Position numbers and translations under genes: made by a program. DNA of 64,000 nt, taken from NCBI RefSeq assembly GCF_029227915.1, contig NC_079878.1, forward strand, positions 35,863,501 to 35,927,500, in the 5' to 3' direction. Position 1 is the first letter of the stretch. Each line of letters starts with the position of its first letter. This document shows, piece after piece, positions 45,104-56,900 of this stretch. This DNA comes from Hydractinia symbiolongicarpus (taxonomy: Eukaryota > Cnidaria > Hydrozoa > Anthoathecata > Hydractiniidae). Under the pieces are notes generated by a model, which had not been told where the DNA came from, ran no database searches, and saw only the letters and a program-made list of their open reading frames with translations.

Positions 45104-45660
45104 GCGGGCTTACACGTACAGTTTTCTTGTTAAAGAAAACTTTCGAAAGAAAAATTTCAAGCTTTTTACACTATATCAATCTTTATTGCGAAATGTTTGT
45201 AATCACTTGAGTCATGGTGTAATTCAGGTGCCATGGTCAACCCGATACAAAAAAAATTCAAAAGTGAAAAAACTGCACCTTTATTTTATTACTCACTGGA
45301 AATATTACTTCAAATAAAACGTTTTTTACCATCCTTGTTCCTCTGCTGTTGGCGTATATGGTGCCTGCCTGTTGCGAAATCTACGCGCTGCATCGAATTC
45401 AATTATAGTTTGTGTTTTTTGTTCGTAAAATTACGTATCTTCGTTTGTTTAGAAGATACACAATGTCAAACTCAAAGTGATGAATGAAAGTACGCCATGT
45501 GATATAGTCAGGATGTCGGCATCCTTTGAAAAAACTTTTAGAAGAAAGCAGGTGGTAAAAACTTTAGAAATGTTTTAAAATATTTCGAAATGCTCCTTAC
45601 ACTATGAAATACTTGTTTCGAAAGATTTCTTTAACAAGAAAACTGTACGTGCAAGCCCGC
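45104..45660. mobile_element. MITE with 45-bp terminal inverted repeats
   Basis: The left arm 45,104-45,148 and right arm 45,616-45,660 are reverse complements at 43 of 45 positions (start GCGGGCTTACACGTACAG). The interior of ~470 bp has no convincing gene. No target duplication was identified with confidence. Confidence 0.75.
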
Positions 45661-47943
45661 CTTAAGGGCCTTATTTCTCATATGGGAAATATTCCGGCCC
45701 TTAGACAAAGTAGAATAACCAATTTAAAAAGTGCGAAATAATGATAAACGCACCAGACAGCCTACGGTCATATCCTAAATTTGTCTCGATTACTTGACTG
45801 TCTCGTTATCTATATATACATATATATAAATAGAGACTCCTTGGACCCTCTAATTAGATTTTACACCATGCTTTTACTTTCTGTAAATATTTTATATAAA
45901 TTTCGTAGCAGTCTACTGTATGAGATTTGTATTTTGTGAAAAAAAGTTTTTGGTTAAAGACAGTATTCAAGTTGCTGAAAAAACTGTTTTTGTTAATACG
46001 GATCTACTTCTCACAAACCGTTCATTTTGACATTTTGTGTAAAGTTTGGTGGGGAAGGACTGCATGCAATAATTTATTCCTTGCAAGAATATTTTTTACA
46101 TTTTACATTTTTTTGCTGGAAGAACTATGCAATATTTAAAGTGTTGTTAACTGTTTATTTTTCAGATTTTGTGCTAACTCTTAAAATACATAACAACATG
46201 CATTTCTGGGCGAAACATTAATTAGTTTATTTGGGGAAGGTACATTTTTATGGTCAGTAACTTCTTTGATAAAAACATATCCTTTTGTTCTAAAAACACT
46301 ATGAAGGTGTAGTTCACTTTATTGTTATTCTTATTTTATATACATATATTGTTTTTTTACTTTGTCGCAATAAGTGGTGCAGTACTTCACAAATCCGTAT
46401 CGCGCACTGTGCTGTCTGCAATTGATTTGCATTGCGATTGCCATCATACCAGTGTTTGACCAGAAATCTCAAATGAATCCACCAGTATTAAACAATCCGC
46501 AAATCGTACCTATTCTTTTTATAATAGATGAGGTAAACTATCTTTTCCAAATAGTTAAATCGGCAATGGGGTTTAATTACACCCAGCCTTATCTTTGGAG
46601 AGTGATAACTCCATCAAAGTACCCGACTCGATCAATGCAAAAAAAGCATTGTTGCAGGTTTAAATAGGTTTAAAAATATGTGTCGAAGTCTACTCTTTGT
46701 TGATGCTTTATCCAACTATTCACTTGTTGCGTTGTTTCCTTCTAAATTCTTTTCTTGGAAGAGAAAGAATTTTAATTTTCTCAAAACCCTCTAGGTTTTT
46801 TTTCTGTCACAGATCTACCAGATCAATTCCATCATTGTGATGATCAGCCGCCACTTTTTAAATTACTAACAACAAGAGCGTATAAGCAAAGAAAAGGTTT
46901 CCCAGCAATTACGCTGACAAGAATACCAAAATATGCTACATTTTGTGTGTCTTTTAATTTATCGTGTAACAAGAACTAAGCAATAATTGGCTACAGATGA
47001 ACTAAAAGTAATGGTGCAGTTTTGCATAATTGTTTACAAAGGATTATTACTGGGATAATCAAAACAACCATTGCAACCATTACAAGCTAATTATTTCGTA
47101 ACTATAATTATCTTTAAATCAACACTGATTACAGATTGAATAAATACATTTACAGGGACAGCGCTATAGTTTCGCCAAAGATCAGAAATTATCACTAAAT
47201 TAGGTTAAAATAGTACTGTAACTATCCAAATCTTAGTTTGTAAGAACCAACTAAAAGTTAATAGTTAGATACGCAGTAATGAGTATAATCATATATACAC
47301 GCAATATACAAAATGGCAGTTAAAAATAATATCGTTCAATACTTTTAGCGTAGCATATTTAAAAATTAAAGAGATAGAAAAAATTAACGTCCGCTGACCC
47401 TGTAGTTATCTAAACATATAGAGTGAAATCTAACATTTACATAAACGGACCTTCCATTAAATACAAACGAAACATTAACCTAAATCTAATTCTCGATCAG
47501 GTGATAGCTAAAATGGAAATGGAAAGTTTTTTAAATAACACGAATTAGTTGCCACAATAATAGTGGTATAAATCTTGATTACCTCTAAGTTGGCGTCTAC
47601 TGATTCATCCATCTTACCCTAATTAAGAAGTAGAACAAAGTGTTTAAAAAGGCGGTTGCTTCATACTGCAAATTGCAAATGAGAGTTACTTACCAGAGTT
47701 GTCAAGGAAAATGGCCTTTTGTAGTTTGCCTATAAACGATACAATTTGAAGAAACAATCAGATAAATTTCATCAAGATAACATGTACAGAAAAAGTAAGT
47801 AACTTTTCATTTTATTGTTGATCATGCTGAAAAACTATCGTCCTTAACAATGATCGCAAATGTATCTGTAGTACCTTTACACTTGATATTTGTGATAAAA
47901 ATGTATTCAAGACTGAGGCTGAATCAAATATTAGGTAAATGTG
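45661..47943. other. intergenic AT-rich DNA, no supported gene
   Basis: No gene seen. At 46,878-46,904 a 27-base stretch matches the SET exon (48,466-48,492), followed by a loosely matching ATTACGCTG, so it looks like a decayed partial copy of that exon. Short frames at 45,900-46,670 lack exon signals or recognisable domains. Confidence 0.5.
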
Positions 47944-50900
47944 TTAGCAAAGCGCCGCACTGCAATTTTCGTGTGCGCACAATACGTTTTTGTTGCATTG
48001 CAGACTTAGATGGCCGAAGCACATATTCTGGCATGTTCGTCCGGTATGTGCGATGTCAAATTTATGGCAGGCTCTTTTTTGTTTACTTTGGAAATTACAC
48101 TTATGTGTTTTGAAAAAAACTAACATATTTTGAAATTTTAATGACTTTATATTAATTTTAATGACAAATTATATATTTTCAATTAGCTAATTTTTGTAAA
48201 TTTATTCCGCAACATAAAGTGGTGGTTGTATTAGGTGGCCAAAGCAACAACACGGTTTTTATGAAAAGGATAGCCTTATTTAACAGTTAAATTAACTTTA
48301 TTTCTCCTACCATTTTTCGCCAAGTCAGACCAGAAGTTTCGCCATAACTATATCTAGAAATAGAAATTGTAAAAAATGTAATAATTGATGACAGGATTTA
48401 ATTGTTTACATTTCTTTGTTAGAGATAGTTACCTGATCTCTGAACCTTTCTCAATAGTTTTCAATGCGTATAAGCAAAGAAAAGGTTTCCCACCAAACGT
48501 CTTTACTTTCATTACGCTGTTGGCGTAGGACTTCTGGCTGTCATTGACAAATTTGCCCAACCGATTGTTTTTTGTAGCATCCACACTAAAAATATATTTA
48601 AAAAATGTGTAGAAAGGTGCATCAGCGTACTTTTGATAATCCAACGAAATTCTTACCATAATTTTTTTCCATGGTAATTAAAAAAGTAAAGATAGCATCC
48701 TTTTCCTTTCTTTTCATAGTATTTTTCCAGTTTATCACCCTTTTCCGCGGTCACTAAACTTCCAGGATACTGGAGAAGAAAGTCGCCAGGTATGAATTTT
48801 TTTAAAGCAAATACACCATGGCCTAGAATATCAACAAAATTGATCAGTGTTTTATTACCAGCGTGCTCACATTGGAAGATATTTGGAAGAGTTTGTTATG
48901 GACTGCATGAACTAGCGATCTACCTATATAACTGTCGATCTTTTTGCAAATGAAATTGCTTGAGGGATCTACATTTGTCAAGCAACATTGCTCATCCCCC
49001 AAAGCCTGTTCCTAAATAGTAATACTTTTATTTGATACAATCATAACATTTAAAGAGTAAACAGCATGATTATTCAGTGTAATGCCGGCTCCGTGTTACT
49101 TACTTCTTTTGGACGCGTAAAATGGTCGTTACAAGATTGGAGAACCTATAACATTCCAAAATGGAATGTGTTTAGTGAAAAAAAGGTAGTTCGATGACTT
49201 AATGATGATTAGAACCATATTATTACCTCTGATGCTTTTGGATTCTGTTGCTTCACCTCGTTTGGCTAAATTCAAAAAGTCATTCTGACTATTCAATCTA
49301 GTATGCTCGCAGACCAAACCAAATAAAAACAAACAAAAAAATCACTTACGTCATGCATAAATGATGGAGTGTCGCATACTGTTGGTGGTACATAGACGGT
49401 AGCCTTTCTTAATTCATAGTTCTACAACCACAAAATAATTTGGATTTTTTAGGTAAGATTTTATTTAAATGATATTTTTTTTTCAAAATTCATTGCATCT
49501 AAATTACCTTCGTTTGCTTGACGCAGACCACAGATTTGGCATTGTCTTTTTGCGATAAGTCTTGGTTGGCGCTACTTGACTAAAATATACATAATGATAG
49601 TCGGTAATAATGCATACAGGCTCTGTTTTCAAAACAGCATTAATTTGTTTTACCTCTTCTTTGTAATCGCTGGTTTGACTAGTGTGATGGAGGTCATTAT
49701 CTTTATTTCTTTGCTCAGGCTATTAAATATCGAATTGTCAGAAAAACACGTAAAGAGATACATACCGTCATAAACTATGTATTTTTCTGACTCGTATTTA
49801 TCACTATAATTTTTCGTTCTCTAGAGAGCTCTATATAGATAGACCTTTAAAATATCTTTGAAACTTCATATCAATAACAATTTGTACGGGAACAGAAAAA
49901 TTTAAAAAGTATGACATGGCTTTCCATTTATTCTAAAGTAAAACATAAATATAAAACACTCACCGAGGTAACAGAAAAATCATTGCTAGAAAGAAAGAAA
50001 AAGGAATTTTCAAACAAAGCCAATATGTATATACTTTATCAGGGGTTCAAGATTAGGTTTTTGCACATCCTGTGCTGCTTTTGAGTGAAAACGTATATAA
50101 AAACAGTAGTAGCAGCAAACTTACTAATCTTTACACATTTGAATCATGCTAGACCCTTCTTTTCTGAATCTCTTCCATTTTGTGAAATTAAGCTTAACAT
50201 TAGACCAATATTTTCTTCTTAGGGCCAGTACGAAAAATTTAACACTCGTTGGGGTAAACATTTCCAGATGTTTGCGCAAAATACTGCTCTTAATTTTACT
50301 TATAAAATAAGCCACTTCTTCATCTTTAAATGTTTCGACACTAAATTCATTATCAAATGGCTTTCGGATAATCAATGGCTCACAAAAGTGAGCACACATC
50401 AAATAGGCAATCCTTCCACCACTTTGTCGTGCATATATGAGATCTCCTGGTCGCCTTTGGTCATATTGAAACAGAACGTCCTGGATATCACTCTAAACAA
50501 TCCAGACGATAAACACATAGACAGATACATAACATAACATAGATAAGTATAAGAAAATATCATGTCGCTGTCTATATGTCTTTTGTGTGCTATCAAGCTA
50601 GGTTACTACATATACATGTTGTTTGTTTCAAGGGTTTGTAGGGATAGTGTGCAACCAAGTGATGACCGAAATCAAATTTATAAAAAGCTGTAAGACCCAT
50701 TGACATTTTGCTTAAAGATATTACTTTACCTGTAGATGATCGCAGTCTATATCTGAGCCACTGGAATCAGATGTTATTTCGACCTAAAAATCAACAACAC
50801 TTTTTATTGAATGCTTACGATATTCACATGAACGATCTCATAAATTTATATTTCTATATTTTCGAATTACTAAGTCTACTCATTAAAATAGAAAAAAAGT

Positions 50901-53900
50901 CGATTATATACTCGTCAAAATATTTTTGCCTCAAATAACTCCTCTTTGGAACCAAAAGGCTTGCTTCGTGATCTGAAGTTTAGTCTTGCTTTTAAACATA
51001 TTTTTCAAATATTGCAAAATATACCTTCGTCCTAGTAGAAACTTTTTTGCTGATGTTTTTAACATTTTTATCTGTCCACTGCTCCTATGGGTAGATTATA
51101 ATAAGTACATGCGTAAATTATAAACGTGTCTAATATTTAACCTGCCTAAAAGTGTAAAACCAAAACATATAAACTTGTTTTAAAAGAATGTAGTTTGCGG
51201 ACTATACCTCTAAGCTGCCATCGTGGGAATTAACAAAACTTTCATTCTCGCTATCACTGTCGCCATCTTCAGAGCTGCGCTCGCTACTTAGCTAAAGTTT
51301 ATATGAAGATCATGATAGTTTTATTACCACTGTTTATCAGCTAGTTATCTTGTATGTTAAGTAAAAACAAACCTTTTCGTTTTCTGTGGTAGTACCATCC
51401 AAGTTAGCAACGGAAATAAAATCAATATCTTTCTCCTAAGGAAATTCATTTAAACTGTATTGTACTTCACTTTTTTAACTTTTGCGAATAAGCTATGAGT
51501 CAAAAGTTTTTAGTTTGTTTGAAAACAATTGCGTCGGTTAAAATAAATCTTTAAAAAAAAGTTAAAAAAAGTAAAATAATAAGTAGCCAAAATAATTGTT
51601 TTTTATTGTTTTTGTTTGTGGCTTTAGGTACCATAACGTTTAAAATAATTGTTTACCTGCTGCGAAGCACCATAGAAACTTGAAGTATTTCCGCTTGGTT
51701 TTTGATCACACTCAGCTAACATTTCCTCGAAATCAGCCAACTCGCTTTTGGTGACATGTGGATCGTTACTTTTTAACCAGCGAAGTATCTGTTCTTTGTT
51801 CAGATTCCCGGAAGATTTTTTAAGCTTATCGGCTATTTCATGGACATCTTTTGGTTCAATCGTAATTTTCTCTCCATCGACGCCGTTGAAAGAAGCATAT
51901 AGCTTCATGGCTATATTCAACGCATGTCTGCGATTCGACAGTAAGTTGTAGTGCATGTCCGTCGTCTGTTCTTTGTTTTTCATAAAATGCTTCGCAAAAA
52001 AACCTGATTCAAAGCCGCCATCGTTACAAGCAAACGTTGCCAGACCACATCGCACTCTTGTACATGAAATGCGTTGGTATTCATTTTGAAATAAAACTTT
52101 TGCAAGTTTAAAACTTGCCGTTAAGCTTGCCGACACATTTGTTTGGCTCATCTTCGGCGCTCCAGAGGCAGGAAGAAAAACTTTTAATGAAGGGTTTTTT
52201 GAAATTATTGATCTCAAATTGCGAAGGAAAAATTGAAGTTGCAAATAGAGCATGTCATTTACGACGATGAATTTTTCGCCATAAATTGTACTTGTCTTGT
52301 ATTTGTAGTTGGAAAGTACTTTATGTCCTTCATAGCCCTCCACAACTGTAGCATTATCCACATCCTTTGTTGTCAGCTCGATAATGTTAGAGGCACGCAA
52401 TCCGTTTCCAATAACTAAATTGGTGATCAAATAGTCACGAAATTGAATAGCAAACGATCTTGTAAATTGGCTCCTCTTTGTAACTCCCTTCTGCACTTGT
52501 GAAATCAAATGTTGCACAAATTTGCTCTCACCATACTTGATAAAATGCGTTGGTCGAAGCAGCTGCTTGCACTTGTTCTTTCTAATTTCGACCTTTCTCT
52601 GCTTCACCAACGGGTTTAACTGCTTGTTGAAATCATTAGCAGATTGTGAAAGAGAGGAAAGCTGCAATCTGCTCATTCCAGCAAAAATCTCGTTACGTCG
52701 GAGGTACTGTAAAAACATTCCTAAAGATCCATAACGTGCACGCAAGGTGCTCGCCTGCACTCCATCCTTTTTGCCAATAGTTTTAAATGTAGGCCGATGG
52801 TAATAATCCCTTAACAAATGCATGTTCGAAAGGGGATTTATAGGAAACATGACGAGGTCTTTGCTTATCGATGTCCATATTAATTCAACTTGGTTTCTAT
52901 GTTGAGTTGAGTTGTCTTTTGTATGGCCAGACTGTAGCAGTTCTTCTTGAAAATTGTCTAGCAAGTCATCAGCAGTGGAAAAATAAATACTAAAAAAATC
53001 ATCAGGTTTTACACCCCATTCCTTTCGTTTGGACGAAGTGAGACGGCAAGATCCTGACGGAATATAGTCCAAACTTGGATGATCATGTTGCAAAGGCACT
53101 GGCTGTGATCTTGACACAAAATCGTCGCCATCCGCCTCAACATTTAGGTTAGATTTAAACTTTTCTGTTACTTTGTCCTCACTTGGTACTTTACTGCCAT
53201 TTTGGCCAAATCCTTTGCTCCAATGTTCAGCCCTAGCTTGCTCTACTGTTTCTTTTATTTCTTCCATAGACATCTGTTTATGAAAAGGATGACGTTTGAG
53301 ATGATGATCTAGCCTTAAAATATAGTATAAGCAATGAGATGTTTTCGCTTTTCGAAATCTAAGTACGAGAGATAAGTATAGCATTGCTCTAACTTGTTTG
53401 CCTGCCACACAAGCCAATTAGCGGCCATTAAAAAGCTGAAATGGGCTGACTACAGTATATTCAAATTGAGCAGAGTGAGGAATCAAACCTTAAACCTTAT
53501 GGTTACAAGTCAAATGCGCTACCACTACACCCTCTCCGCCTAAAGTGCCACAATGCGCCTTATTGGGCGTTAACAATTTGTATCCAGCGTCTAGGTCGCT
53601 CTACACGAATTAACAGTAAGTAAGTAACGGAAAGTTTTTGGTAAAAAATAAAATATTTGTATTAAAAAATAAAAAATAAACGTTCAAAACAGCCTTTTTC
53701 ACATTGCTACTTTACTACTAAACGTCTTTAAATTAAATTAAATTGAAGATTAATATAAAGGCTACAAAGTATCGTAGCCATACAATATAGGAAAAGAGAG
53801 TTACTAATAAACCTGACAAGGGTGAGGATGCCCAGAGGAGCTCCGATAGCTAGAAAATAACTCTACCTCGTATGCCATTCGCTGCACTCCATACACGGCA

Positions 53901-56900
53901 ACGGTAAATGTGTTTCATGTTTTGTCGCGTTGCACCACAGAAAAAATACACGCATCTTTGTTTCCTGTAGCCTGGCATCCGACCATGAGTATTTATGTTT
54001 TTCTTGTAAGTGTCTTCTTAATTTTTCGCTCACAAACGCCCCACAGACAGAACACTTGTAGATATAGTACTTTTTTTGTAAACCATGATAGTGCTGTGTT
54101 ATAGCATCAGCAGAACCCAAATGTTGGGAAACGAGTTCTTCAACTTTCTTTCTCTGCTTCTTCAATTGCAATTCGGTTTTCACTTTTCTAAGAGGGGCAT
54201 TCCTTTTTTTTAAGCGGTGTTGAAATTCACGCTTTTTACAAATAATGTCTTGTGGCTGGTACTCCGCAGCTTGCTCTGCTTGTCTTAGTTTCTTTGTCTA
54301 AAAAACCAGTAAATCTATATATCCGAAAAATTGTACAACAGATATTGAGCACAACAGCTGAATTTATTATATATAAAATATATATTTAATATATAATACA
54401 TCGTTATGGTTTTATAATACCTTGCGTTGAGAGAAGATGTCCTCTTCGGAGTCTGATGTTTCCATCTTCCCACTCTCCTTTTTTCCATTCTAATAAAAAA
54501 GATTAAAATGTGAAATACTAGTGACCATGTTTGTGTGAATAGATACAATAACAAGAAAAGAATTGCATTTGTACCTTTCTGTTAGTTGCAGTGTTTTTGT
54601 TGACATCAGACTGTTTTCTTTTCTTAGCTTTATGATACTAAATAAGTAAGTCACATTTCAGTAGACAATAAAACAAAAGTGTAGACAGGAATAGTTCAAG
54701 CTATGTAGAAAACAATGGACTAAATGGTCCCCTATCAGTTTTTTAGCTTAACTTTGTATCTGATCATAATATGCCCGGGTAATTTGTAAATTTCCCTTGT
54801 GAAACACAAAATCCGGCTAAAAGCTTAACAGAAAATAGATTAAAAGAGAGGGTGATATAATGTCTAACCATTATAAGATGTTGATCTTCTCTTTCTTTTT
54901 CTAAATGCAAAAAAGCAAAGGAAAAATAACCAAGGAAAGAGAGAATGTTTAAAAGATTAAATACAATTTCGGACTTAATACATTGCAAACGTTGGTCGAG
55001 GTTCGAAGTTCGTCGCAATTAGAACAAATATCTATAAAACAAGTACGCAAACCTGTCAGAGCTCATCGGACGGCCGACAACTTAACAGACTTTGTTTAAT
55101 TTAAAATCTTAGCCCATAATAATAACAGGCTAACAGGCTTAATTGTACCTGATTCACTATCCAATGAGCTGGGCTCGTATTCCGAAGTGCTTTCTTCTTC
55201 TTGAATTTGAACCTAGTGATAAAACAAGTAATTCATTAATAAGAACACAAATGTAAATCGCTGTAAAATATTATGGAGAAGTTAATCTTTTTACCAGGTT
55301 ATCTTTCTGCATTGAATTCATTTCCTCCATGTGCGCTGGCGCTTCATCGGACTGCAAAGTTTATAGCAAACGCATTATAACTATCCATTATAACTATTAC
55401 TAAGCATCCATAAATGTTCAATTAAGCTCCCACTCCCGAATAAGCGCACTTAATCAAGTATTTTTAAAATTTAAAATGCATCATAAAACATTTGTCAAAA
55501 TGTTTGTCTACCTTTTTGTTTAAAAAATCCGCTTTCATTTTATTGACGCAGAGAAAATTTAACCATAAACCTTTACGCTCAGAAGCATGTTATTTTATAC
55601 CTGCTTCATCTATATCCGTTGTTCTTTTTATTTTGCGACCAATATAGTTTCCTTAAAACAGACTTTAACATAACAGAAAAATGATATTTTGTTATAAGCG
55701 CTTTTTGACTTACTGCCCATCTAGAGCCCACCCTAAAAGGCAACATTCAAACAAACGCCCGGGGCGCTTAATCGAGCATTTACGGTATGCATCAAAGTGT
55801 TGGAATTGGGTGATCTCTCAGAAATATTTTGTTAAGAAAATCTTCTTTAAAGTTTTCTTCATTTTATCTATCTTATAAAGTGCTATGTGCAGAAAGAATT
55901 CCAAGTCCCCTCCCTCCACCCTTCCTAAGTAATTTAACTCACTGCAATTGTGATAATGAACTCTGGATCTAAAAAAAAAAAGATAAAAAATTTCTATTTC
56001 AGACTAACACAATACTACACCTTGATGAAATAGTCTAACCTTTTTCGCTAAAGGAAAAGATGCTCCATTCGCTTTCGTCGTTATCAGATGTATTTTTAAC
56101 AATATTATAATTGCAGTAGATAAACGAATGAAGTGCCTCCAAATGTTCGAAATAAAACATTTTTTTCCCTAAAAAATATTGTCATATTATTGTTAAGGAT
56201 AATGCGAATAAGAAGGCATTACATTTATGGGATAGCTTCAACGTTGAAAGACAATATTGTGAGTTATTTTTCAAACACGTCTCCAATACGTTAAAAAGCT
56301 TGAACGTTAACATTAAAAACATTATAAAATTTGAGCGAGAGATGATCGGATGTGTAACAGACGTGTAAATGTGGAGTGGATACATAAACATTATATGTTA
56401 AACGAGTTGTACCTGTTAAAGTGTTAACTAGCTTATTGGATTATTGACTGTTTTGATATATGTATGGTAACAATTGGATGCTGTTTTGGTGGTGTGATAA
56501 TTTTGGAGTTAATCCTAGTTTTATGGTTATACAGACAAGTTTTATGTTCATGTTTTCTCCACTGAAGCGATCAAACAGACGCATTTTATATTACAGTAAT
56601 TCAATAGCAACTTTTAACATAATTTTGTCAGGCGATATAGCGAAAAATCCGTGGCCTGGTTCTCATCAATCGCATCAAAACATTTACTGGACACACAAAG
56701 AAAAAATAAATCACACAACTCAAAACAGCTCATCAGGACGCTCAGTCACTTTCTTCAATGTTCGATGGATTTTATATTATATTGAACAATATGAACTTTG
56801 ACATAATGATACATAAAAAAACATGCTCCGCACCGTTGACCTAGTAACATCGGAAGATTATCTTAAATTCATGTAATTAGGGACATTTTATCAATTGAAC

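Noticed and set aside
46374-46667. 97-codon frame and a nearby FVDALSNY-like string, considered as an integrase remnant.
   Set aside because: Too little similarity and no neighbouring motifs.
51748-52734. Plus-strand frames opposite the recombinase exon.
   Set aside because: Shadows of the long minus-strand exon, with no domains.
53470-53540. A functional tRNA-Thr gene.
   Set aside because: Two mismatches in the anticodon stem and no CCA-adjacent context; a derived repeat is more likely.
56460-56801. 113-codon plus-strand frame, considered as the start of a retrotransposon or gene.
   Set aside because: The LSGDIAKNPWPG-like string resembles the 2A/ORF start of some non-LTR elements, but nothing downstream supports an element except a weak endonuclease-like fragment near 56,990-57,170 with broken frames; too little to call.
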